A stretch of 64,000 nucleotides of DNA from Cynocephalus volans. Its lineage: Eukaryota; Chordata; Mammalia; Dermoptera; Cynocephalidae. Positions 50,201-61,600 of the stretch are shown here, one piece after another (the stretch's first letter is position 1; each line of letters starts with the position of its first letter). The notes under the pieces were generated by a model. That model saw nothing but the letters and a program-made list of their open reading frames with translations, searched no databases and was not told the origin of the DNA. The stretch is from the NCBI RefSeq assembly GCF_027409185.1, contig NC_084471.1, positions 9,776,035-9,840,034 of the forward strand, written 5' to 3'. Made by a program: the position numbers and the translations under genes.

Positions 50201-52646
50201 ACATGAATGTTCGTAGCAGCTTTAGTCAAAATTGCCAAAAAGTGGAAACAACCCAAATGTTCATCATCTTATAAATGGATAAACAAAATATGGTATATAC
50301 ATTCAATAGAATATTTTTCAAGCTTAAAATGAAATAAAGTCCTGATATGTTCTACAATGTGGATGAACTTTGAAAGAACCTATGATAGTGGTTGCCAGGG
50401 TGTGGGGGAGGAGAAAATGGAGAGTGACTGCTAATGGGCATGGATTTCCTTTTGGGGTGATAAAAATGTTCTGGAATTAGATACTGGTCATAGCTGTACA
50501 ACTTTGTGAATATACTAAAAACCACTGAATTGAAAAGAAAAACTTGAGGAATACAGCCTAAATATCTAGAGGGGAATGAATAGCCTTTAAGTCAACTTTG
50601 GAAAAGAAGAAAGGCTTAAAATAAGTAAGCTAAACATCTATCTCAAGTAGTTAGATAGGAGCATCAAAATAAATCCAAAGAATGGAAATGGAAAGCAATA
50701 AAGGGAAGAGAAGAAATTAATGAAATAGAAAATATAAACTCAAAATATACTGGTATGTAGTATGTTTTCAGTAACTAGTTTTTTTTTTTTTTTTAAGATG
50801 ACTGATAAGGGGATCTTAACCCTTAACTTGGTGTTGTCAGCACCACGCTCCCCCGAGTGAGGCACGGGCCGGCCCTCTCAGTAACTGTTGAATGAGTAAA
50901 AATTTGATTATGAAAAAAAAAATCACATACTGTTAAAATAATGATTCCACACCTATCAAATAAACAAAAATATATTGAGTCATGATAAAATGTTGTCTTA
51001 AAGGTGAGTAAATATGCCATATTCCAGTGATTTCCAGATATTCATTTCTATCCCAGAATCTCCAAAACTCCAGACTGGTGTCTGGACACATGCTGGACCT
51101 CTTCAAGTGTAGAAGTCTTTGAGGCACTTAAAATTCAGCTACTTCAAAGCCAGATTCAATATCTCTTGCTTCAGATTTGCTCCCCCTCCACTGTTAATGA
51201 CATCTCAGTTAATGACAGTACTATCACCCTGGTTCGTTAGTCAGAAACTTGGGAGTCACCCTTGAAGTTTCTCTTCCTCTCCCAATATCTGTCCAATTGA
51301 TCACCAAAATGGCCCTTAATATAGCTAGCAAAAAAAGCTTTTGACTTCACCCTTCCTTACCCCTAGAGCCTTTCATTTTGCTCTCTGTACTCTAGCCATA
51401 CTAGCCTTTGAATTTCCAGAACGTTCAGCTCACTTCTAGTCTTGGACTTGCTTTGCCTTTCAGCATTTTATAAATAAATGTTCTTTAAGAGCTACCTAGA
51501 TTCCCTGTACTGCTGTAATTGTTCGAGTCAATTCTGACACTATCTACCCAAAGTTAACTTCAGATCTCACAAGTTAAGGGCTTCGTCTCACAAGACTGCT
51601 CCCACTTTAGGTACCAATTGCAAGTTTTGGGCCTCCCATACTTCTGCCCAACCAGCTATAAATCGGGAATTCCCACAACCGCCTCCTTGTGTTTGATAAT
51701 TTGCTAGAATGACTTAGGGACCACAGGAAAGTACTTTATTTACATTTACTGGTTTATTATAAAGGATACAAATAGACAGCCAGATAAAGAGGCACATAGG
51801 GCACGATCTAGAAGGTCATGAGTGCACATGGATGTGTTTATCAATCCAAAGTTCTCCAAACACTTTTGTTTAGGGTTTTTGTGGAGGCTTCATTATGTAG
51901 AAGCAATTGATTGATTGATCAACTCAATTTTCAGCCCCTCTTCCCTCCTGGAGGTTGGGGAATGGGGCTGAAAGTTCCAACCCTCTAATCATGCCTTGAT
52001 CTTTTTGGTGACCAGCCCCCATCCTGAAGCTACCCAGGGGCCACCTATCAATCTTATTAGTATACAAAAAGACACTCATCACTCTGGAGATTTCGAGGGT
52101 TTTAGATGCTCTTGTGTCAGGAACCAGGGACTAAGAACTAGTATTATAACAAAAGATGGTCCTATAACCGTATCACTCAGGAAATTACAAGGGTTTTATA
52201 AGGAGCTGTGTGCTAGGAACATGGGATGAAGATCAAATATATACTTTTTATATCATGGTATCACACCCTGTCATAAACAAAACAAAACAAAACAAAACAA
52301 AAATCAAAAATCTCTAATAAATGATTGTCTCTAAGGTATAAATTACAGGCTATGTTTATTCTGACTAGAGGTATTTTCCTAATGAATTTTCCTGGAGAGG
52401 ACAGTGACCAGCCCAGAGGGAGTAGGATATTGTCAATTGCTGTTTTATGTCACCCCAGTATGTTAAGATCAGCTGAAAGGAGTATTAGAAGTGATGGCTA
52501 GGGCCGGCCCGTGGCTCACTCGGGAGAGTGCGGTGCTGATAACACCAAGGCCCCGGGTTCGGATCCCATATACGGATGGCCGGTTCGCTCATTGGCTGAG
52601 CGTGGTGCTGACACCAAGTCAAGGGTTAAGATCCCCTTACCGGTCA

Positions 52647-52685
<39 letters not shown>

Positions 52686-55600
52686 AGTGATGGCTAAATA
52701 ATAATAAAGTTCGTTAATTGGTTTTCTATATTTAATGATATCTTTTCAAACTATTTGGTCATAGGACTCCTTTACATTCTTAAAAATTATCACAGACCCC
52801 CAAAGAGGTTTTGCTTATGTGGTTATAATTATGAGTATTTATTGCAGTAGAAATTAAAACAGAGAAGTCATTGAGACATTTATTAATTCATTAAAAATAT
52901 TAAACCCATTACATGTTAACATAACATATTTTTTAAAACTGTATTTTCCAAAAAACAGTGAGGAAGAGTGTCATTGTTTTATATTTCTGCAAACCTGTAA
53001 TGTTTGGCTTATGAGAAGGTAGCTGGATCCTTTCATCTGCTTCTGCATTGAGTCTGTTGCAGTATCACACGTTCATATAGCCTCTGGGAAATTTCACTAC
53101 ACATTGTGAGAGAATGAGAGTGGAAAAGGTGAATAGTGTCTTGTTATTTCATAATAATTCTTATGAAAATAGTTTTGCTCCTGCAGACCCCCGGAAAGGG
53201 TTTGGGGACTTTCAGGGATCTCTAGACTATGCTTTGAGAATTGCTAGGCAGCATTATTCTCTTGTGTTCTGTTGTCTTTTAAAAAATACTTGCCCTTTTC
53301 CCCCACTTCAAAACTAAAACTAACACGTGCTTATTAAAAAATTATATAGAGATGCATAACATGAGACTGAAGCCACTTCTATTTCCCTCCCTCTCTCCCA
53401 TCTAATCACTATTGATACGGTGTGTATTTGTGTGTGTATTTATCGTGTACACTTTTTTGGGGGAGGAGGGTGGCTAGCTGTTATGGGCATCCAAACCCAT
53501 GACCTCAGTGTTATCAGCACCGTGTTCTAACTTTATTGAGTTCACTTTTATAAGTAGAAGAGTCAAGTTAAAAGCCATGTGTGTCTTGGCTGAGGAAAGG
53601 TTGAGAACTAAGGTAGAACAAAGAACAGTAGGACTGGGAGTCAGATCTTGCTTGTACCCTCTGCCACTCTGGCTTTGGGCAGATCTCTCAAGTGCACTGC
53701 CCCCCATATCCTCATTTCTCAGATGAAGGGGCTGCACTGCTCCCAGTGCTAGGGCAGTGTAGGCATTAGCTTGTTTTCCCAACACTTTCTGGTTAAATGC
53801 CATAGAGGTGGTAGAATGTAACTAAAAATGCTTTTGGTGATATAAAAAGAAGGATGTTTCTCTGGAAATAGATTCTTTTAAATTGTACTTGTTGTCAGCA
53901 ATAGAACTCCCACTGAGATGGTTAGAATTCTGTGGGACTCAAAATAATGGATTTATTTTATGCCTCTCTGGCACAACAGTATTGTACATTGTAGTTATCG
54001 ATATTTTGTTCTTTCTAATTTTATATAAATGAACAGACAGTCCTCAGAAAACATGGAGTATTCATGTTAAGAGGAATTTAATTCAAATTCTGAAAAAGCA
54101 TGTGCTTATACAGCTTGGCCTAAGACTCACGTATATAATAAATATTTGTGTCAGATTACAGCTGCTTATAAAAACATTCATCTTTATGTTTGCTTGACTA
54201 GGTAACAAATATAGCAAGTCCCTGATGTACAGAATAGCTATGTTCCAGATTTACCTTTAGCATTTGGAATACATTTTCTTGTAGGTTTTAAGTTTATTTG
54301 TAGGGGCATAAATTCATGAACAAGTTCAGGGCTTTTTCTATGCCAGCCTGTATGCTGTTTTTTTATGCTAATCCATGAAAAAAGTATTTGACACATAAAG
54401 TAGGTTCTATATTAGTACTTTTTTTTTTTTTAACTAGTTTTTACTTTTAAAAGTAATTTTTTTTTTTTTTGAAGTTTTAATTTGAATAGTGGTTTTAATT
54501 TCAAGAGCATGAACTCTGGAGCCAGGCTGCATCTATGTTCAAATACTGATTCTGCCAATTACAAACTGTATAATGTTGGAAAAATTGCTGAACCTCTTGG
54601 TTTCTGCTTCCTCATCTGTAAAATGGAGAGAATAATAGTACCTACTTTATCTGGTTGTTGTGAGAATTAAAAATTTTTTAATGGAGATGTGATTTGCCTA
54701 ACATAAAATTAATCATTTTAAAGCATTCAGTTCAGTGGTATTTGGTACACTCACAATGCTGTACAACCACCACCTTTATCTCATTCCAAAACATTTCGAA
54801 TGGATAACAAAATTTGGTATATATATATACAATGGAATATTACTCAGCCATAAAAAGGAATGAAGAATTGATACATGCTACAAGGTAAATAAATCCTGAA
54901 AATATTATGCTAAGTGAAAAGAAACCTTTATATGAAATATTCAGAATAGATGCATCCATATAGACAAAAAGCAGATTCGTGGTTGCCAAGGGCTGAGTGA
55001 AGGGAAAACTGGGGAGTCCTTGCTTAATGGGTATGGGGTTTTCTTTTAGGGTGATGAATACATTTTGATACATGATAGAGGTGGTGGTTGCACAACATTG
55101 TGAATATACTAAATCACTGAATGGTGTACTTTAAAATGGTTAATTCTATATTGTGAATTCCACCTGAATTAAAAAGAAAAAAGCCCCTTGATTTCTTAGA
55201 TTGGCAAAAAATTCTTAGGCAACCAGAATAGAAGAGAATGCTTAACCCTGAGGGTTTCTATTCTTCTTTCCGTTCTCTTACTTTCTTGTGAGCTCAACTA
55301 AGCATTTAAAGGTTGTGTGTTATATTTTATTCAACATATGTAGGTATTTTGTAGCAGGTTATCTGGGTCACCATGTTCCTGGAAATGGAGGCCCACGTTT
55401 CAACCTTAAATTTTTAACCCTTACTTTTACTTATGTTTTCTTTTTTATTGTTTGTTTCTTTGGTTTTTTTTGTTTGTTTTTGTTTTGGCTGCTGGCCTGT
55501 ACAGGGATCCGAACCCTTTACTTTGGTTTTACAACACCATGCTCTAACCATCTTAGCTAACCAGCCAGCCCATACACTTATGTTTTCTAACAATGCCTAG

Positions 55601-58600
55601 AACAAATCCATTTGTGTGTATATCCTCTCCTTTAGTAGGGTAAAACTGGTATTCTTTTAGTATCCTCCCCTCTCCACAGCTCTCCTCTTCCCTCTGCCCA
55701 TCTGTTTACTGCTGCTCACCTCCAGAGATTATGGCGAAAAGGTGGGATGGGCATCTGGTAAACTATGACAGTGGTTAACTTTCTGGGTATGGAGTTTCCT
55801 GTTCCGACTGAGTGTTGCAAGTCACCTTAAGCAAGTCTGGCTTCCCATATTCAGTTACTACTACCTGGAACTGGAACTGCCTGGCTACTGTTGTTGTGAT
55901 ACTCAGATTGTCACCTGAAAGTCATCCGAAGGCTTCCTTCTTCTTCCCAGTGTTTGTCCCCACTGTGCTAAGGTGGAGCTAAAGTAAAATGGCTGCCTAA
56001 CTGCAAAGGAACTCTGAGACCAAAAAATGAAGCAAGCAACTCCATAAAGTATTACCAGGAGTTTGTTGATGGGTAACTTACATATGGGAGGGATTGGGCA
56101 AGTGATAATCTAGATATTTGCAGCTGCATCGCACAACACCTAGAGGGGGAATTAAGACTTATGATGGACTGACTTAACGACAAAGGTGGAACTATACCAA
56201 AGAGAAAATCTGTTGAAATGGGGGATTCCAGGTGCCTTGCAGCCATCTGTTGTTTATCCTAGAGATTGCTTGTGTCACTCCCTGTATCTTACACAAATAT
56301 AGGATTCTGTTCCTTACTTTGCTTTTGGTTGCTAAGTAACCTGTGCAGGAAAAGATAGTAAATATTAGGACAAAAGCTTCAAAGGCCATGAAGATGGAGT
56401 AAGGTCTGACCAACATCCCCACACCTATTACATAACAGTGGTAATCCTATTATGTTAGTTTTCCATTGCTGCTATAAGAAATGACCACAGACTTAGTAGC
56501 TTAAAACAACACAAATTTATTATCTGTAGGTCTGTAAGTCAGACTGAGGCAGGTCTCACTGAACTAAAATCAAGATGTCAGCAGAGCTGTTTTCCTTTTG
56601 GTAGGCTCTAGGGGAGAATCCATCTCCTTGCCTTCTCCAGCTTCTAGAGGCCACCACATTCCTTCATTAGTGGCCTCTTACCCTGGCCAGCAATGGTGGG
56701 TTGAGTACTTCTCACGCTGCATCACTCCCACCTACTCTTCTGTCTCCCACTTCTACTTTTAAGGACTCTTCGATTACATTGGGCCCACTTGTATAATCCA
56801 AAATAATCTCCCTATTTAAGGTCAGCTGATTAATAACCTGCTATGTAGTATAACATGTTCACACGTACTGGGAATTAGGATGAGGACACATTCTGCCTAT
56901 CACACTTTTGCACATTTTGATCTGTGGTTCCTTCTTTCAGAACAGCCTCACTCTTCTATTTATTTATTTATTTTTTGTCTGCCAGTTAGACCGCTTTTTA
57001 TTTTCTTTGTAATGCCTTTATATATAAATATTTTCTCTTATTATTAGTGATTGGAATGGAGAGGAAATTTTCAGTTGACCCTCTTGATCCAGTCTTTCCA
57101 GTACTAATAAATTTTTAAAACCATTATTTTGCTTTATTGATTTGAATTTCCGTATGCCAGTTCTTGAGGAGGTAGGCCAATGAGCTCTTTGGGCTGACCT
57201 CTTTATCGTGGTGTTTTACTTTAAGATTTCAAGGTAGGTAGGGCAGGGGCTTCTAGGAAGCTTCAGGTATCTGTTTAAAGCTGGCAGAGAAAGGGGATGG
57301 AGGTGGCCCGTTTAGTTGAAAAAGTAGCTTCCAAGTTATGCTTTTCTGCCTGGAGATGCCCAGTCTGCAAAACCCTGCATAGACATGCAGCACTGTGCAG
57401 TGGGAAATGAATACCACAACCTTAATAGCTTTCTCTAGCTTTCCAGTCCCCATTTTTCTTGGAAAATGCCTATAAGGTGAGCAAGGATTCTGGAAGCATG
57501 GATCTGTAGGATTTGTAAACCTTTGTGGGTCCAGTGTTTCTTGAGACATTGATTCTCATCCAGTCATTACTTAGAAAAGAAGGTTTATGTTGGAGTCATC
57601 ATAAAGGCAGAAATAACTGAAAGAGTGAATTGAATAAACATTTAATTGAGAATCTGTGATGTGCAAAGACATAAAATGAATATTCACAAATTAACAGAAG
57701 AGTTAGATTTTACTATAATTTTCACTGTGATACGGGGGTACTTCAAAAAGGTCATGGAAAGATTTGTATTATCTTTTAAATCTATTTTTCCATGAACTTT
57801 TTGTAGTACCCTCGTATAAGTGCTGTGAGAGGGCCATATACAAGTTCTGTGGGAATGTAGGGGGCTGAACAACCAATTGTAACCTGATGAGAAGGGGAGG
57901 TTACATTTATTCTGAATTTTGAAGAATACTAATGTTATAATACAGTGTCATCCCTTGTCAAGCAGACTGACATATTTAAATAGTAATAGTCCTAGCAGAT
58001 TTTCATACTTGTCTTTAAAGTTGATATAGTTTCCACTTGTTATTGTGATTAAAATACTGTGTGTAACCATTGTTAGAACAGTAGCCTAAAACTAGACTTT
58101 ATACCTGAGGATATGTACCAGTGGGCCTGCATCTGGGTTGGGAACCATAAACCAAACTGAAAGTTTCATGCATGTAATTTCATCCATAAATACATGCTTA
58201 TGATTTTTATCTAAGGTCTTCTGAATGCAAAGACTGGTTGTTTACCTTTTTTTTTTTTCCCCTGATAATTTGTGTCATTGTTACCTTAGATGAATTTATA
58301 GAATTTTTAGCAAAAAGATTGTTCCTATTTTATTTAAAACACAAGCAAACAAAACTATTTTAAAGAACAATATGACTCTTACATACCTTTTCACTTTGTG
58401 GTGAATATATTGATTAAGCATAGAGAAAAGAAGTATATATCTATTCAATTACTGGATATTTTGGTTTCAGGGGTTATCAGGGAGTAAGCATGGTAGCTGT
58501 AATTGACTTGTAAAAGGTTAAAAATCCATTTACCTGCTATCTTTGACATGTGCCCTAGGTTGCAAACCCCTAAGTTTGTCATTTGCTGGGACCTACTACA

Positions 58601-61600
58601 TTTTCTTTTTCAATATCAGAGAGATACAGAAGAGATTTCTTCTGGAAGATTAAATACTTCTGTTTAAGTATATAGCTGTAGAAGTTTCAACAGTAATCCC
58701 AATAGATTAAAATATTATACAAGGGTACTTCAAAAATTTCAGGGAAAAATAGAATTAAAAGATAATACGAGTCTTTCCATGAACTTTTTGAAGTACCTTC
58801 ATATGTATTTGTTCACTGAAAGTGTGATTAGACTATTGTTGATAATGAACTTTTGTTCATTTAAAAGTGTGGCTCTTGCAGATGTGATTAAAGATTTAAA
58901 AAATAAAATAAATAAAAGTGTGGCTCGGTAGGTTGTGATAATGTAATGGCTAAAGCCCTTATCAAACTTTTCAGGGAAGCGTGACAGCAATGACAGTGTT
59001 TTTTCCGTTGGATACAGCTAGACTTCGACTTCAGGGTGAGTGTTTATTTATCTTTTATAGTAATCATATTTCAGTTTATTTAGTGTCAAGAAGCAAACAT
59101 TTTTTCTAGTAAGTTCTGAATTAATATAAGAATATTCTGTTTCTTTAGAGATCCACTATTGTCTATTTTCACTGACTTTAAATAATGGTCATCATTGTTG
59201 TTTCCTAATTAGTAGAGAGCGGTTCATGAATGAGTCATAGCCTTAGCCATTTTCTAATCTGAAAGAACCTGAGTGGGCTTGCATTATAACTTTGAATTAT
59301 TATAATTCTTTCTGATACGCCATATGGCCTTTTTAAAGCACAGAGTAAAGATTTCTTGAGTGAGGTAGTTTTTCTCGGGGGTGGGGAGGGAAACATAGTG
59401 GAGCCACATACCCACTGTCATTGCTAATCTAGGTGTGTAGTCATCATTTGCCCTTCAGCTTTATAGGACTCTGCAACTCACTATAATTCTTGCTTGTTTT
59501 TTGCTCAGTTTTTTTTAGCTTGGAATTATAAACCTTTGTGAGAACTTACAAGAAGAGGTGAATAAGATTAGTTTTGAATATAATTCAAAGATTCAACCCT
59601 TTGTGCCTACTATTTTTTGGTTAATTCTACAGTTTTGGGATAGGTAATAATTTCATATGATTCAAAGAGCAAAATATATAAAAAGATGTACAGTGCAGTG
59701 AAAACTCTCACTCTAGTCTGCCCCTACCCCCCTCTCCTCTGCACTGCAGGTAACATCTTTATTAATTTCTTGAACAGCCTTGCAGGCTTTTTTTATGTAA
59801 TAACAAACAAATAAGAACACGTATTGTTAATTTTCTCCCTTATGCCAAAAAGCATGCTTTACACATTGTTCTGTACCTTGCATTTTTCACTTAATGGTGT
59901 GTTTTAGATGCCTTCCAAATCAGCACATTGGGAACTTCTTCATCCTGTCTTACTGTAGAGTGTTCTATGATGTGTATGCACCATAACCTGGTTACCTTTC
60001 CCCTGTTGTAGATTCTTGGGTTATTCCCACTTTTTTGTAATGATATAAGAATAGATGTGTTCATATACCTCTTTGTTTCTATAAATTCTATGGGGTAAAT
60101 TTCCAGATGTGGGATAACTGGATCAAAGGATAGATATATTTGTAATTTTGATAGTTATTGCCAGATTGCCTTCTACAGGGGTTTACAAATTTGCCATCCC
60201 ATAAGCCATACCAGTACCAATTTTAATTCTTAGGAAATTGGTTAATTTCTACATTTTTATGTTCTCAAGTTATTTTTCAAGTGTGAATAGGATATTTGAA
60301 GTTAATTGAGGTGAATTTTGTGTTCAGTGAGAATGCCAGGCAAAGCAGAGTTCTCATCTTTTTGAGACCTTTTGTTTTTTAGATTAGGAGACAGAGCATA
60401 AGACTAAAATTTAAGAGACTTGAGCTTTAATCCTGGTTTTCTTGCCAACCATATGTGTTCTTTACAGCTTCTATGTCTGTAGCCTTTTCTGTAAAAGGAG
60501 GATAGTAATTTTATTTTCTGTCTTACTTTGTAAGGTGATAAGATAAAAAATTAGAATATATATATATTGCTTTGAAAAAAATGAGAACATTATGAAATAT
60601 AAGAAATAAATTTCTCCTGTGACATCTTTTACTTTGGAAATTAGGAATCAAGCTAAAATGCTTCCTGGTTCATGTATAACAGATGAAATCCAAGGAATCT
60701 ACAGTTAGGAGGTTAGCACATGGTCACACAAGAGGATCATTAAGTTCTGAGATAAACTAGGGAGCTCAAAGAGTAGGATGACATTGTTCAGGTGAGGCAA
60801 ATGGCATTTCAGAGAAACTTGCTGATGCTGAAGATAGTAATTCTCAAAGGCTTTAGTAAACATATACTCTTTGATCTTGTAGTTGATGAGAAAAGAAAGT
60901 CCAAAACTACACACATGGTGCTCCTGGAGATCATTAAAGAAGAAGGCCTGTGAGTACTACTACATTTCATATTTGTTACACAAAGCAACTTGTTAGGAGA
61001 TTCATGTGCCTCCAGTACACCTACACTCGCTATCCATTCTTATTGCCCTATAGTGTTGTGGATTTGTAATTACCTGACTAGTAAATACATACTTGTTTTC
61101 AATTCCTTAAAGACCTGTGATTAACCATTTGTTCTTGATTATGGAGTCTTCTATGAAACCAGTGCTTTGTTTTATGTACAGTAAATTGAAGAACATAATA
61201 TTTGTTTAGTTCATTCCTATCAGATGCATTCAGACAGATTATATACCTTTGAAAAAATTTTTTTTATTTGGAAATAATTTCAAATTTACAAAAAGTTGCA
61301 AAACTGAAATTAGTACAAAGAACACCAGTATATGCTTTACCCAAATTCATCTGTTGATAACATTTTTTCCCATGTGTTTTCCTGTTTGTGCTCATGCACT
61401 CTCCCTCATTCCCGCTTCTCTTTATTACACACACACACACACCCCACACACATATAAATTTTTTCAAAATTACATGAGAAAAAGTTATATACATCAAAGC
61501 TTTTTACCCCTATGACATTGACACTTTTAAAGAATACAGTACCCCACACACACTTTATTTTTAAATAAAATGCTTCTCATTTTAAGTTTGCTTCATGTTT

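Larger units (their letters stand above)
45140..50540 (+). mobile_element. Old sense L1 with nested insertions
   Basis: ORF1/5' type sequence around 45140-46350, ORF2 N-terminal part around 47080-47750, ORF2 C-terminal part and 3' end around 48810-50540. It is split by a hybrid t-SINE (46855), a retrocopy (47761-48796), a MITE (49691) and a t-SINE (49895). Heavily mutated and non-coding. Confidence 0.65.
35052..58974 (+). other. SLC25A17: SLC25A17 intron 1 (about 24 kb)
   Basis: The largest intron here and the main repeat store: L2 and MIR remnants, a hAT-type element, the dead antisense L1 (38278-44660), a sense L1 (about 45140-50540) with nested insertions, three palindromic MITEs, two LTRs and eight t-SINEs. 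Apparently unique stretches remain at about 35100-35860, 44700-45140, 53880-54480, 55590-56440 and 57100-57720. No additional exon was recognised. Confidence 0.65.
59036..60882 (+). other. SLC25A17: SLC25A17 intron 2
   Basis: Holds antisense old L1 sequence (about 59620-60250) and a MIR-like stretch (about 60385-60545). The rest appears unique. Confidence 0.6.
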
